A stretch of DNA of 64,000 nt from Verrucomicrobiota bacterium (GCA_018648805.1 JABGQM010000006.1:83535-147534), one strand, 5' to 3'; positions 9,178 to 18,518 are shown, numbered from the stretch's first letter. Numbers and translations: made by a program. Notes: generated from the sequence alone by a model not told the origin.

Positions 9178-10500
9178 ATGACACCACCCACATCCATAAC
9201 CGTCGCACCATGCCCGCCGATCACCGGTGAGTTGTGCGTGCCGGGCGACAAGAGCATCTCCCATCGCGCCGCTATGCTGTGTGCCCTCGCGACAGGCACA
9301 TCGATCCTGAAAGGGTTCCTCGCCAGCGAGGACTGTCTGAATACCCTCGCGGCCGTCGAAGCCCTGGGCGCTGTCGTGGAGCGACAGGCCGGCGACGTCA
9401 CCATCACGGGCACCGGCGGCACGTTCAAGCCGACGGACGGGGCACTCGATCTGGGCAACTCAGGAACCGGCATGCGCCTGCTGGCCGGGTTGCTCGCGGG
9501 CCAGACCTTCGCGACCGAAATGACCGGCGACGCCTCACTCTGTTCGCGCCCTATGCGCCGCATCAGCGATCCGCTGGATGCCATGGGCGCTCGGGTTGAG
9601 CTTTCCGGGGAAGAGGGCACTGCCCCCCTGCGCGTGGGCGGCGCCCCACTGCATTCGATCACCTATGCCCTGCCGGTCGCATCCGCCCAGGTGAAATCCT
9701 GTGTCCTGCTGGCAGGGCTCTATGCGGATGGCACCACTACGGTGATCGAGCCGCGGCCCACACGCGATCACACCGAACGGCTGCTGCAGATGATGGGCGT
9801 GCCCGTGCAGGTGGATGGCCTCAGCGTAGCGGTAACGGGGCGGGGGCCGCAGGGCCCGCAGCTGCAAGCCGGCGAGATCGTGGTGCCGGGCGACTTCTCT
9901 TCAGCGGCCTTCTGGCTGGTGGCCGCCGCGTGCCGCCCCGGTTCGCGTGTCACGATCCGCAACGTCGGTCTCAATCCGCGCCGTACCGCGCTACTGGATG
10001 TGCTCGCGCGCATGGGGGCCGGCCTTAGCGTAACCGCGGCGGATACCGGCTCATCGGGCGAACCGAGGGGCGATATCACCGTGAACGGCACGCAGCTACA
10101 GGGCACCACTGTGGCGGGCGATGAGATCCCCAACCTGATTGATGAACTGCCGCTGGTGGCCGTGGCCGGCGCCATGGCGACCGGGACCACGGTCATCCGT
10201 GAAGCCGCCGAACTGCGGGTCAAAGAGAGCGACCGCATTGCCACCACGGTGGCCATGCTGCAGGCCGTCGGTGTGGCGGTCGAGGAAGCCGATGATGGGA
10301 TGACCATCACCGGCGGAACGGTGCAGGGCCATGCCTCTATCGATAGCCATGGCGATCACCGCATCGCCATGTGTGCCGCTATTCTGGGGATGGTGGGGCA
10401 GGGGGCTGTCGAGGTCGTCGATGTGGCCTGTGTGGCCACATCGTATCCGCAATTTTGGGATGATTTGGAATCGCTGCGTCGGATAGGGGGAGAGGCATGA
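9178..10500 (+). CDS. aroA: 5-enolpyruvylshikimate-3-phosphate synthase
   Basis: A 440-residue EPSP synthase, sixth step of the shikimate pathway. Start ATG 9178 lies 7 bp after the tyrA stop. Visible family motifs are PGDKSISHRAAML (phosphoenolpyruvate/shikimate site), LGNSGTGMRLLAGLLAG, the RPTRDHTER segment and RVKESDRI near the C-terminus. The length is normal. The stop overlaps the cmk start by 4 bp (ATGA). Confidence 0.96.
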   Translation: MTPPTSITVAPCPPITGELCVPGDKSISHRAAMLCALATGTSILKGFLASEDCLNTLAAVEALGAVVERQAGDVTITGTGGTFKPTDGALDLGNSGTGMRLLAGLLAGQTFATEMTGDASLCSRPMRRISDPLDAMGARVELSGEEGTAPLRVGGAPLHSITYALPVASAQVKSCVLLAGLYADGTTTVIEPRPTRDHTERLLQMMGVPVQVDGLSVAVTGRGPQGPQLQAGEIVVPGDFSSAAFWLVAAACRPGSRVTIRNVGLNPRRTALLDVLARMGAGLSVTAADTGSSGEPRGDITVNGTQLQGTTVAGDEIPNLIDELPLVAVAGAMATGTTVIREAAELRVKESDRIATTVAMLQAVGVAVEEADDGMTITGGTVQGHASIDSHGDHRIAMCAAILGMVGQGAVEVVDVACVATSYPQFWDDLESLRRIGGEA

Positions 10501-11159
10501 CTGGAGTTGTTGCAATTGATGGGCCCGCCGCATCGGGTAAGTCCACCGTAGCCCGCCGCGTGGCGGCCGCACTGGAGGCCCTCTATGTCGATTCAGGTGC
10601 CGTTTACAGGGGCATCACCTGGGCCGCCCTTGAGCGCGGGGTGGATGTGCATGATGGCGCGGCGGTGACGCAGATGCTGGCCGGCTTGGATCTACGCTTC
10701 TTTGCGCGCGACGGTGCCGTCGTGTTCTCGATCGATGACCGCGAGCCGGGTGACGCCATTCGCACCCAGGACGTCAACAATGCGGTTAGTCCTGTGGCCG
10801 TGATTCCGGGGGTCCGCATCCAGGTCGTACTATGGCTTCGGGAGATGGCCCGCCTGGGCCCGTTGGTCATGGAGGGGCGCGACATCGGCACGGCCGTCTT
10901 TCCTGAAACGCCCTGCAAGTTCTATCTCGACGCCTCGCCCGAGGAGCGGGCACGCCGTCGCCATCGCGAGATGGTTGAGGAGACCGGCATTGAAGAGGCC
11001 GAAGTCGATGCCTCGCTGCGACGTCGTGACAAGATCGATAGCAGTCGCAAGATGGATCCGCTGCAGGTGGCCCCCGGTGCGACGCGTATCGACTCAACCG
11101 CCATGGGGATTGATGAAGTCGTCAGCACCATCGTGGCGGCGGCCAAGAGCGATGCGTAG
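10497..11159 (+). CDS. cmk: Cytidylate kinase
   Basis: A 220-residue nucleoside monophosphate kinase phosphorylating CMP and dCMP. The P-loop GPAASGKST is at residues 7-15. The segments GRDIGTAVFP and RRRDKIDSSR are typical of Cmk. The aroA-cmk order is widespread in bacteria. It ends the overlapping trpS-to-cmk run; the repeat pair that follows may help end transcription. Confidence 0.95.
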   Translation: MTGVVAIDGPAASGKSTVARRVAAALEALYVDSGAVYRGITWAALERGVDVHDGAAVTQMLAGLDLRFFARDGAVVFSIDDREPGDAIRTQDVNNAVSPVAVIPGVRIQVVLWLREMARLGPLVMEGRDIGTAVFPETPCKFYLDASPEERARRRHREMVEETGIEEAEVDASLRRRDKIDSSRKMDPLQVAPGATRIDSTAMGIDEVVSTIVAAAKSDA

Positions 11160-11184
11160 GTAAGGGCTGAGTACACTTACTCGC

Positions 11185-11335
11185 TTTCTTAATCGCCACT
11201 CTTACTCGGATACACTTAAACGAACTGCTTCGTCGATTGAGGTTGCCCGGTGAGGTCGCCCGGGTTTTTGCCCTGCAACGAGTAAGTGTGTCGGTGAAGG
11301 GTATCCGAGTAAGGGTGGCGAGGAAGTGTGCGTGA
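11185..11335. repeat. Inverted pair of TTACTCGGATAC repeats
   Basis: The cmk-infA spacer has one arm near 11189-11218 (ATCGCCACTCTTACTCGGAT) and its imperfect inverse near 11300-11332 (TATCCGAGTAAGGGTGGCGA). A third copy lies at 12683-12712 between the pseudouridine synthase and malic enzyme genes. The arms can form a long stem between two convergent genes, so a bidirectional terminator role is possible. Confidence 0.75.
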
Positions 11336-11366
11336 AAGAGTCTCGCCTTCGCGATTCAACTACACC

Positions 11367-11588
11367 TTAGTCGCGGTAGCGGTAGGTGATGCGACCCTTG
11401 GAAAGGTCGTAGGGCGAGATCTGAACCGTGACGCGGTCGCCGGCCGTGATGCGAATGAAATGCTTGCGCATCTTGCCTGAAATATGGGCCAGCAGTTCGT
11501 GTCCGTTCTCGAGCTTAACGGTATACATCGTGGCGGGCAGAACCTTGACCACTACTCCCTCGGCTTCTATGGCATCACTCTTCGGCAT
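11367..11588 (-). CDS. infA: Translation initiation factor IF-1
   Basis: A 73-residue single S1/OB-fold protein that binds the ribosomal A site during initiation. The sequence shows the family signatures [34 protein letters not shown] and [14 protein letters not shown]. Length and both ends match IF-1. It is transcribed away from the genes on its right; the adjacent pseudouridine synthase gene lies upstream on the same strand. Confidence 0.97.
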   Translation of the reverse strand: MPKSDAIEAEGVVVKVLPATMYTVKLENGHELLAHISGKMRKHFIRITAGDRVTVQISPYDLSKGRITYRYRD

Positions 11589-11672
11589 AAAAAGAATCTC
11601 TCTCGCTGTGTGTATGAACAGCCGTCAACTTACCCGTGCACCCACTGCAGTGCAAGCGAATTCCCCGCTTCT

Positions 11673-12503
11673 CTACGTTAAACCATAGAGCCGGAGGGTG
11701 CGCCGGAAGTCGTGCGGCAGGGGCGCACGTGCCCGGATCCGTTCGCCGCTGATCGGGTTCTTCAGCTGCAGGTCATAGGCGTGCAGCATCTGTCGCCCCA
11801 CCTTGACCAGCTTCGCCGAGTGCTTGGAGCGCGATCCGTATTGGCGGTCGCCGATGACCGGATGGCCCAGCCCCGCCACATGTTGACGAATCTGGTGCGT
11901 GCGGCCGGTCTCAATGCGTATCGAGAGATGACTCCCTTCGCGGTTGCTGTCCAGCACCCGCAGGTGCGACACCGCGCGCTCGCCGCCGACCGGTGCCTTT
12001 ACGGTCTGCTCCTCCTTCTTGATCAGACCCATCACGAGGGCGCGGTACGTCTTGCGCACGTCATGGCGCTTAAAGAGCTGCATCGCCTTCTCGAGCGCAT
12101 CCTTGTGCTTGGCCAGCAGGAGGCAGCCGGTTGTATCCTTGTCGATACGGTGTACGCAGCACGGCCAGCTGGCCTGTGCTTGCTTCTGTAGGCGCGCTTC
12201 CAGGCTGCGCGGTCCGTTGGAGAGTGTCGCGGCGGGCTTGTTGACCACCAGGTAGTCGTCGTCTTCATAGAGGGTCACAATACTGATGCTGACCGGCTTT
12301 GAATCGTGCGGCACCACTTCGACCTCATCGCGCACGCGCAGCTCATGGCGCGCCATCCAGATTCGCTTGCGGTTGACGAAAACATGGCGTGCATTGAGCA
12401 AGTCCTTGGCCGCGTTGCGCGAGATGCCCAGCCGCTGGGCCAGGAAATCCAGAAGCTTGACCCCCTTCTCCTCTTTCGACACCGTATACTTTTCCGCATT
12501 CAT
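11673..12503 (-). CDS. RluA-family 23S rRNA pseudouridine synthase
   Basis: A 276-residue enzyme starting at MNAEKYTVSKEEKGVKLLDF; an upstream extension into heptamer repeats is unlikely to be translated. An N-terminal S4 RNA-binding domain spans about residues 10-70. The catalytic aspartate lies in HRIDKDTTGCLLLAKH near residue 125, and the RTHQIRQH motif of the RluA class follows. It isomerises uridines in 23S rRNA (RluC/RluD-like). The exact target cannot be read from sequence. It may be cotranscribed with infA, 84 bp downstream. Confidence 0.9.
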   Translation of the reverse strand: MNAEKYTVSKEEKGVKLLDFLAQRLGISRNAAKDLLNARHVFVNRKRIWMARHELRVRDEVEVVPHDSKPVSISIVTLYEDDDYLVVNKPAATLSNGPRSLEARLQKQAQASWPCCVHRIDKDTTGCLLLAKHKDALEKAMQLFKRHDVRKTYRALVMGLIKKEEQTVKAPVGGERAVSHLRVLDSNREGSHLSIRIETGRTHQIRQHVAGLGHPVIGDRQYGSRSKHSAKLVKVGRQMLHAYDLQLKNPISGERIRARAPLPHDFRRTLRLYGLT

Positions 12504-12526
12504 TCCCCGCACCCTATCACGCCCAC

Positions 12527-12712
12527 TACCGACTGCCCACTGCATACTGTTCACTGCTCACTTACTGCTTACTACTTAAGGCCCTTCTTGGATTAGCGGG
12601 GTGTTATATATTGATGAATGCGGCATGATTGGCGACAAGTGGAGATCGAGACTTGCCCGCCGGAGGAGGGAAGCAGTTCGGTTAAGGGTATCCGAGTAAG
12701 GGTGGCGAGTAA
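12527..12712. repeat. Gap with heptamer array and two dispersed repeats
   Basis: The 312-bp divergent gap between the pseudouridine synthase and malic enzyme genes holds no gene that I can support. It contains a short CACTGCY array (12527-12575). It also has a diverged copy of the tail TGATGAATG...CATGATTGGCGACAAG (12610-12655, also at 22700 and 25515) and a third copy of the TATCCGAGTAAGGGTGGCGAG repeat (12683-12712). Confidence 0.7.
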
Positions 12713-12815
12713 GTTGATCGCACCACGACTCCTCCCCCGCTAAGACTTGCCATTCTCCCCCCCCCTGCGTAGGCTTCCTCTCTTTGTTGCTCACTGAACG
12801 CGGAGATGCATTGTC

Positions 12816-14111
12816 ATGGAACTGACTTCTGAAGCCATTTTTGAATACCATCAGGGCGGGAAGGTCGGCATGTGTGCCACCAAGCCTCTCTCCTCGCAAG
12901 AGGAATTGAGCCTGGCCTATACCCCCGGCGTGGCGGAACCCGTGCGCGCCATCGCTGAGAATCGCGAGGCTCTGTTTGACTACACGGCCAAGTCCAACCT
13001 CGTTGCGGTCGTCTCCGACGGCAGCGCCATCCTGGGCCTCGGCGATCTCGGTGCCGAGGCGAGCATTCCGGTGATGGAGGGCAAAGGCGTCCTGTTCAAG
13101 GCCTTTGGCGACGTCGATGGCTGGCCGGTGCCGCTCAACGGCTGCCGCGAAGGCGGGGCCAATGAGGGCCCCACCGACCCCCAGCGCGTGATCGATATGG
13201 TGGCCGCCCTGGCCCCGATGTACGGTGGCGTCAACCTCGAGGACATTGCCGCGCCCGCCTGTTTCGAAATTGAGGATAAGCTGGATGCCATGCTGGATAT
13301 CCCCGTGTTCCACGACGACCAGTGGGGCACGGCGGTCATTACGCTGGCCGGGGTCCTGAATTACACGCGGCTATGTGAACGCAGCATGAGTGAACTGCGC
13401 ATCGTGATCAACGGCGCCGGGGCGGCCGGTATTCGGATTGCCGAGATGCTCAAGGCCGCCGGAGCGCAGGATGTTGTCCTGTGCGACTCGCGCGGCACCG
13501 TGCGCACGGCGCGCACCGATCTCAACATCAAGAAGCAGGAGCATGCCGCCGATACCGCGGCACTGACCGTGTCGGAGGCCATGCAAGGCGCCCACGTCTT
13601 CATCGGGGTCTCCGTGGCGGACTGCCTCACCGAAGCCGATATCCGTCAGCTGGCCGACTATCCCGCTATCTTCGCGATGGCCAACCCCGTGCCCGAGATC
13701 CGGCCCGAGGTCGTGGCTGCGGTGATGGGTGACAAACCCTATGTCATGTGCACCGGCCGTTCCGACTATCCCAACCAGGTCAACAACGTGCTCGGCTTTC
13801 CCTTCCTCTTTCGCGGCGCCCTGGATGCGCGTGCCTCGAGCATAACGCTCAGCATGAAGGTGGCTGCCGCCGATGCGCTGGCCGCCCTGGCGCGTGAGTC
13901 TGTGCCGGAGAACGTGCAGACCATCTATGCCGCCGAGGGCGAGCTGAGCTTCAGCAACAGCTACGTGATTCCCAAGCCGTTTGACCGCCGTCTCTTCATC
14001 GAGATCCCCTTCGCCGTGGCCACGGCCGCCGTAGCGGATGGTGTGGCGTCGCCCGGCTTTGCGATAGACGGCTATCGCGCCGTCCTCGAAGCACGCAACG
14101 CCGTGCGCTGA
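12816..14111 (+). CDS. maeB: NAD(P)-dependent malic enzyme (short MaeB type)
   Basis: A 431-residue malic enzyme that decarboxylates malate to pyruvate. The catalytic-tyrosine motif [10 protein letters not shown] is near residue 29. The metal/substrate segments [19 protein letters not shown] and [18 protein letters not shown], and the nucleotide-binding stretch [15 protein letters not shown], are all visible. The C-terminal phosphotransacetylase domain of long MaeB proteins is absent. [12 protein letters not shown] differs from the common FAGIDVFDIE at this site. It is a stand-alone gene, followed by paired hairpin repeats. Confidence 0.93.
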   Translation: MELTSEAIFEYHQGGKVGMCATKPLSSQEELSLAYTPGVAEPVRAIAENREALFDYTAKSNLVAVVSDGSAILGLGDLGAEASIPVMEGKGVLFKAFGDVDGWPVPLNGCREGGANEGPTDPQRVIDMVAALAPMYGGVNLEDIAAPACFEIEDKLDAMLDIPVFHDDQWGTAVITLAGVLNYTRLCERSMSELRIVINGAGAAGIRIAEMLKAAGAQDVVLCDSRGTVRTARTDLNIKKQEHAADTAALTVSEAMQGAHVFIGVSVADCLTEADIRQLADYPAIFAMANPVPEIRPEVVAAVMGDKPYVMCTGRSDYPNQVNNVLGFPFLFRGALDARASSITLSMKVAAADALAALARESVPENVQTIYAAEGELSFSNSYVIPKPFDRRLFIEIPFAVATAAVADGVASPGFAIDGYRAVLEARNAVR

Positions 14112-14187
14112 CGCTGGGCGCATGGCAGTTGAATGGGTAGCCGGCACGAATCCAATTGGGTGTCTGAAATGCTGCTCGTTGGCGGTT

Positions 14188-14362
14188 CAGTTCACGACAA
14201 AGTTGACGAAGTAGTTGGGATGGGACAGTCTACGACAAAGTTCACGAGGTGGGTGCGCTTACTGGGGGGCGATGTCCAAGGCGGTGGTGCTGAAACTGCA
14301 CCGTGAACATTGTCGTGAACTATCTCGAACAACTGCACCGTGAACATTGTCGTGAACTACTC
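14188..14362. repeat. RRFF hairpin repeat (GTTCACGACAAAGTTCACG family)
   Basis: Two copies of a unit like TTCACGACAAAGTTGACGAAG (14188 and 14231) are followed by two inverse copies containing CCGTGAACATTGTCGTGAAC (14299 and 14335). Each unit itself is a direct repeat of GTTCACG around ACAAA. The array fills much of the 395-bp gap after malic enzyme and can form a long stem. The rest of the gap has no gene that I can support. Confidence 0.8.
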
Positions 14363-14467
14363 CGAATACAACTAACGACACGGTCCGCCTGCTCCCGTCC
14401 GGCAATGGCGCAGGAAGAACCCATGCAACTGCAATGCACCCGCTGACGCTTTTTTGTTACCCAATGG

Positions 14468-14496
14468 TTGACAGGGTAGGGGGCATTTGATAACAC
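14468..14496 (+). promoter_or_regulatory. Sigma-70-type promoter for the small basic protein and tRNA-Cys
   Basis: TTGACA (14468-14473) is separated by 17 bp from TAACAC (14491-14496), close to the consensus. It lies just ahead of the 32-codon gene at 14507, so the transcript would begin almost at the start codon. It probably also drives the tRNA gene that follows. Confidence 0.6.
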
Positions 14497-14506
14497 TTCG
14501 CGGCTT

Positions 14507-14605
14507 ATGGGACAGCAACTCAGAGTTCGAGTAAAGCGCAAACGACGCGAACGGCGTGCGAAGCGGGCTAAAGAAGCCGCTAAGCAGGCTGCAACCAAGT
14601 CGTAG
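14507..14605 (+). CDS. Very small Arg/Lys-rich protein (32 residues)
   Basis: ATG 14507 opens a 32-residue frame, MGQQLRVRVKRKRRERRAKR followed by AKEAAKQAATKS, with 14 Arg/Lys residues. It has a good promoter upstream and sits directly before tRNA-Cys. I recall similarly starting small basic proteins in Verrucomicrobia genomes. The composition suggests a nucleic-acid- or ribosome-binding peptide, but no function is established from sequence. It is too short for usual gene callers. Confidence 0.65.
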   Translation: MGQQLRVRVKRKRRERRAKRAKEAAKQAATKS

Positions 14606-14625
14606 GCACGATAAACTCAAGTTAT

Positions 14626-14699
14626 GGCGCGATGGCCGAGTGGTTAGGCACGGGTCTGCAAAACCTGGTACACCGGTTCAAGTCCGGTTCGCGCCTCCA
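14626..14699 (+). tRNA. tRNA-Cys (GCA)
   Basis: The acceptor stem GGCGCGA pairs with TCGCGCC. The anticodon loop CTGCAAA reads GCA (cysteine), and the T arm is ACCGG-TTCAAGT-CCGGT. The terminal CCA is encoded (14697-14699). Total length is 74 nt. It starts 20 bp after the small basic protein gene and is likely cotranscribed. Confidence 0.93.
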
Positions 14700-14848
14700 T
14701 GCTTCATCCGCAGCGCAGCGGAGGGCGGAGCATGCCTCGGCGTAGCTGTCCGAACGAAGTGAGGGCACCGAAGCCGGGCGATGTGTCCTGCGCTGCGAAC
14801 TACGCCCGGGCAAGCCCTCTCTAACTGCAATCCACCCGTGCAGTCACA

Positions 14849-14876
14849 ACCCCTTGATTCACAAGGGGTGTTCTTT
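14849..14876 (+). terminator. Intrinsic terminator after tRNA-Cys
   Basis: An 8-bp stem, ACCCCTTG/CAAGGGGT, with a 5-nt loop is followed by GTTCTTTGT. It lies about 150 bp downstream of tRNA-Cys on the same strand. A second strong hairpin (AGAGCACGA/TCGTGCTCT, 14895-14924) follows, with T-rich sequence further on. Confidence 0.6.
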
Positions 14877-14997
14877 GTGTCTACGCATAACGAAAGAGCA
14901 CGAGGGGAGCCCCCATCGTGCTCTTACGCTTTGACCTTTTTCCGCCCGGTGTGGCGGTGCCTCTGGCCTGAATTATTCACCAACTCACGGAAGAGAC

Positions 14998-15364
14998 TGC
15001 CCGCAGATCACGCAGATGGACGCAGATCGGGAGATGGGAACGGGACGGGAGAAGGGGAATGTTGCGGGAATTGGCGTGGCCGGAATACCGGCCCCACTCA
15101 ATTCCCGCAACGTTATCCGCCGGGCGCTAATCGCGCCCGGGAAGACCCGTATCAGGGCCCATTGACACAAGACCTGCACTAGTCGCCCGTCCGTACTTCA
15201 CGCTCAGCGTTCCGGCGCTCCCAGTGCCCCAACCGGCTGCGATTAGCAGCCGGGGAGCCACGTTGCGGGAATCCTATGGCGATGGTATTCCATCGCCGAC
15301 GGATTCCCGCAACATTCTCCCTCTCTCTACTCCCATCTGCGTCCATCTGCGTGATCTGCGGGCA
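14998..15364. repeat. 30-bp perfect inverted repeat enclosing nested repeats
   Basis: The gap from 14700 to 15413 carries no supported protein gene. Its main structure is a 30-bp sequence (14998-15027, containing GATCACGCAGATGGACGCAG) repeated perfectly in inverse orientation at 15335-15364. Between the arms lie several copies of TTGCGGGAAT and its inverse ATTCCCGCAA, so the interior can also fold. It sits between the tRNA transcript and the xylA end. It could be a folding terminator or a mobile-repeat remnant. Confidence 0.75.
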
Positions 15365-15413
15365 ACTTCTCCTTATCTGGTCGAGTTCCCACAGAGGCGA
15401 TGAACAGATCAGG

Positions 15414-16742
15414 CTAGACGTACTGGTTAATGAGCGCCTCGTAGCGTTCCTGCTTGCCGCTCAGGGTGGCGGGTTCACCCAGCTCGATACCGCAGGCCGC
15501 CAGCGCTTCGAGGGTCATCTTGCCGGCCGCAAAGTCGGCGCCTTGGCCGCTGGCGAACGAGGCATAACGCTCGGCACGCAGGGCGGGGTAGGGCGACGTG
15601 GTCAGCAGCTTGTCGGCGATCACCAGGGCACGTGCAAAGGTGTCCATGCCGGCGATGTGCGCGATGAAGATGTCATCCAGATCAGTCGAGTTGCGACGGA
15701 TCTTGGCGTCAAAGTTCGTGCCGCCGCCCTGCAGGCCACCGGCCTGTAGAATGACCAGCATCGCTTCGACCGTCTCCTGAATACTGGTTGGGAACTGATC
15801 CGTGTCCCAGCCGTTCTGGTAGTCGCCGCGGTTGGCGTCGATGCTGCCCAGCATCCCGGCATCCGCTGCGGTCTGCAGCTCGTGCTGGAAGGTGTGCTGT
15901 GCCAGCGTGGCGTGGTTGACCTCGACGTTGAGCTTGAAGTCGTCCTGCAGGCCGTGTGCGTTGAGGAAACCGATCACAGTGGCGCAATCGAAGTCGTACT
16001 GGTGCTTGCTGGGCTCCATCGGCTTGGGCTCGATGAAGAAGTTGCCCGTGAAGCCCTGCGCGCGGGCGTAGTCGCGTGCCATGGTCAGGAAGCGGCCGAG
16101 GTTATCCAGTTCCTGCTTCATGTCGGTGTTGAGTAGGCTCATGTAGCCTTCGCGACCGCCCCAGAAGACGTAGTTCTCGCCGCCCAGTGCAATCGTGGCA
16201 TCCAGCGCGTTCTTGAGCTGCGCGCCGGCATGGGCCACCACGCCGAAATCGGGATTGGTCGAGGCGCCGTTCATGTAGCGCGGATGACTGAAGAGGTTGG
16301 CCGTGCCCCACAGCAGCTTGACACCCGAGGCGGCCTGCTTCTGCTTGGCATAGTCAACGATCGCCCCAAGGCGACGGGTTGATTCGGCGAAGGTATCGCC
16401 CTCTTCAACCAGGTCGTAGTCGTGGAAGCAGTAGTAGGGGGCGCCCAGCTTGGTGATGAACTCGAAGGCAGCATCCATCTTGTTCTTCGCGCGGATATCC
16501 GCGTCATCGCCGGCGAACCAGGGGAAAGCGTGCGTGCCGCCGCCAAACGGATCGCCGCCCGTGCCGCAGAAGGTGTGCCAGTAGGCGATGGCGAAGCGCA
16601 TATGCTCCTTCATCGTCTTGCCGGCCACGACCGCGTCGGCGTCGTACCATTTGAACGCCAGCGGATTGTCGCTCTCGCGTCCCTCAAACCCAATGCTTCC
16701 GATTCCCGGGAAATACTCTGTGTTGCCTGTTACGATACTCAT
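15414..16742 (-). CDS. xylA: Xylose isomerase
   Basis: A 442-residue enzyme converting D-xylose to D-xylulose. The catalytic histidine is in [13 protein letters not shown] near residue 105. Metal ligands are visible in [15 protein letters not shown], in [16 protein letters not shown] and in [20 protein letters not shown]. Length and the [14 protein letters not shown] start are typical of class II XylA. It lies downstream of xylB on the same strand, 288 bp away, separated by a hairpin repeat and by a 16-bp motif also found ahead of xylB. Confidence 0.95.
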   Translation of the reverse strand: MSIVTGNTEYFPGIGSIGFEGRESDNPLAFKWYDADAVVAGKTMKEHMRFAIAYWHTFCGTGGDPFGGGTHAFPWFAGDDADIRAKNKMDAAFEFITKLGAPYYCFHDYDLVEEGDTFAESTRRLGAIVDYAKQKQAASGVKLLWGTANLFSHPRYMNGASTNPDFGVVAHAGAQLKNALDATIALGGENYVFWGGREGYMSLLNTDMKQELDNLGRFLTMARDYARAQGFTGNFFIEPKPMEPSKHQYDFDCATVIGFLNAHGLQDDFKLNVEVNHATLAQHTFQHELQTAADAGMLGSIDANRGDYQNGWDTDQFPTSIQETVEAMLVILQAGGLQGGGTNFDAKIRRNSTDLDDIFIAHIAGMDTFARALVIADKLLTTSPYPALRAERYASFASGQGADFAAGKMTLEALAACGIELGEPATLSGKQERYEALINQYV

Positions 16743-16894
16743 GCTGTTGCTCCTATTTGGTTGCGTTGTTCATGTGAAATCCTGGGCTCTTGCCGTGTTC
16801 CCCCATTGTCTTTCCATTGCGGTGGACGATAACGGGCGACGATAGCGGTGGACGATCAGGTTCCCTCTTCTCGTAATCCGTTCTCGTCGCCGAC

Positions 16895-16910
16895 ATCGTC
16901 AACCGATTCC
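16895..16910 (-). promoter_or_regulatory. 16-bp motif shared by xylA and xylB upstream regions
   Basis: Reading toward xylA the motif is GGAATCGGTTGACGAT. The identical 16 bases occur ahead of xylB at 18571-18586. It lies about 153 bp before the xylA start. Two direct copies of GCGGTGGACGAT, 26 bp apart, lie between it and xylA. A regulator site or part of a promoter (TTGACG as -35) are both possible. Confidence 0.5.
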
Positions 16911-16924
16911 TCTATGCTGGGAAC

Positions 16925-17005
16925 AGATTAGGGCGAAAGATTAGGGCGAAAGATTAGGGATAAAGATTAAGGTTGAAGAGTACCCCTAATCTTTCGCCCT
17001 AATCT
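16925..17005. repeat. 22-bp perfect inverted repeat between xylB and xylA
   Basis: Tandem 14-bp units (GATTAGGGCGAAAG) at 16925-16970 are mirrored by a perfect 22-bp inverse copy at 16984-17005. The structure lies directly after the xylB stop, so it may reduce read-through or protect the xylB transcript end. Confidence 0.75.
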
Positions 17006-17030
17006 TTTGCCTTAATCGTCCCCGTTCCCA

Positions 17031-18518
17031 TTAAGCCTGAACACTACCGATCACCCTGTCCAAATGCTGCTTCCATGCGCCATACGCCGCGCTGTAATCC
17101 TCGTTGCCCGGTTCAATCACCTTGCGGCGTTCGAGCGAGGCAAAGGCCTCTTCGAACGAGGCGTACAGACCCGCGCCGATGCCCGCCCCGCGGGCGGCGC
17201 CGAGTGAGCCGTCGGTTTCGTAGAGTTCGATCGTGGCGCCACTGATGCCTGCCAGCGTGTTGCAGAAGACATCGCTCATGAACATGTTGGCGAATCCGGC
17301 GCGAATCGTCTTGAGCTCAATGCCGGTCTCCTGCATGGCGTCCATGCCGTTCTGGAACGAGAAGACGATGCCCTCCTGCACCGCCCGACAGATCTGAGCG
17401 CGATCGTGACGGTTGAAGTCGAGTCCGGCGATCTGCGCTCCGATGTTGCGGTTGCCCAGCACGCGCTCGGGGCCGTTGCCGAAGGGGAGGATCGTTACGC
17501 CGTCGCTGCCGATCGCGACCGAGGCGGCCAGTTGGTCCATCTCCTTGTAGGAGATGTCGCCCAGCAGACGCTTGATCCACGCATTCAGAATGCCCGTGCC
17601 GCTGATGCAGAGCAATACGCCCAGGCGCGCATCTGCGGCGGTGTGGTTGACGTGGATGAAGGTGTTGACGCGCGACTGCGGGTCGTACTGCTTGAGCGAG
17701 GTGACGCCGTAGACCACGCCCGAGGTCCCGGCCGTGGCGGCGATCTCGCCGGGGTTGAGTACGTTGAGCGAGAGCGCGTTGTTGGGCTGGTCGCCGCCGC
17801 GGTAGGCCACCGGCGTGCCGGCCTGCAGGCCGAGGTCAGTCGCGGCCGCCTCACTCAGTGTGCCCTGGAGACCAAAGGTGGGGACGGTCTCGGCCAGCAG
17901 GGCGGGGTCGAACCCGAAGTGGTCGAGCAGAAAGGCGGCCGGAGCTTCGGCCTTGAAGTCCCACAGCATGCCCTCCGAGAGACCCGACTCGGTGGTGCGT
18001 GCATCGCCGGTCAGGCGCATGGCCAGCCAGTCACCCGGCAGCATGATCTTGTCGATGCGGTCATAGATCTCTGGCTCATGCTCCTTGACCCAGGCCAGCT
18101 TGGTCGCCGTGAAGTTGCCCGGTGAATTCATGAGATGGCCCAGACACTGCTCTGCGCCGAGGGCCTCGAAGGCGCTTTCTCCATAGGGGACGGCGCGGCT
18201 GTCGCACCAGATGATGGCGGGCCGCAACACCTGCTGATCCTTGTCGACGCAGACCAGCCCGTGCATCTGGTAGGCAATCCCGATCGCCTTCACGTCGGCC
18301 GGTGCCGCCCCGGCCGCCTGCATCGCGCCGCGCACCGCATCGCGGGCGCAGTCATACCACGCCTGCGGATCCTGCTCCGCAAAGCCCGGCTGCGGTGAAT
18401 CGATCGTGAGTTCGGTTTCCGGATAGAACGCGCTCCCGGCGCAGTGTCCGCTCTCCACATCCAACAGCGACGCCTTAACCGACGAGCTGCCAATATCAAT
18501 GCCTAGTAAGTATGCCAT
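17031..18518 (-). CDS. xylB: Xylulokinase
   Basis: A 495-residue FGGY-family sugar kinase phosphorylating D-xylulose. The N-terminal phosphate motif is LLGIDIGSSSVKASLLD. The family ATP-site segments GEIAATAGTSGVVYGV and GSLGAARGAGIGAGLY are present. Its place beside xylA supports xylulose over other FGGY substrates. The 16-bp motif shared with xylA lies 53 bp before its start. A divergent AraC regulator is 504 bp away across a 282-bp repeat. Confidence 0.93.
   Translation of the reverse strand: MAYLLGIDIGSSSVKASLLDVESGHCAGSAFYPETELTIDSPQPGFAEQDPQAWYDCARDAVRGAMQAAGAAPADVKAIGIAYQMHGLVCVDKDQQVLRPAIIWCDSRAVPYGESAFEALGAEQCLGHLMNSPGNFTATKLAWVKEHEPEIYDRIDKIMLPGDWLAMRLTGDARTTESGLSEGMLWDFKAEAPAAFLLDHFGFDPALLAETVPTFGLQGTLSEAAATDLGLQAGTPVAYRGGDQPNNALSLNVLNPGEIAATAGTSGVVYGVTSLKQYDPQSRVNTFIHVNHTAADARLGVLLCISGTGILNAWIKRLLGDISYKEMDQLAASVAIGSDGVTILPFGNGPERVLGNRNIGAQIAGLDFNRHDRAQICRAVQEGIVFSFQNGMDAMQETGIELKTIRAGFANMFMSDVFCNTLAGISGATIELYETDGSLGAARGAGIGAGLYASFEEAFASLERRKVIEPGNEDYSAAYGAWKQHLDRVIGSVQA

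Noticed and set aside
14556..14762. Frame across tRNA-Cys
   Set aside because: It overlaps the tRNA and the small basic protein gene and has random composition.
15414..16742. Long plus-strand frames opposite xylA (for example 15882-16136)
   Set aside because: They are shadows of a clearly conserved enzyme on the minus strand.
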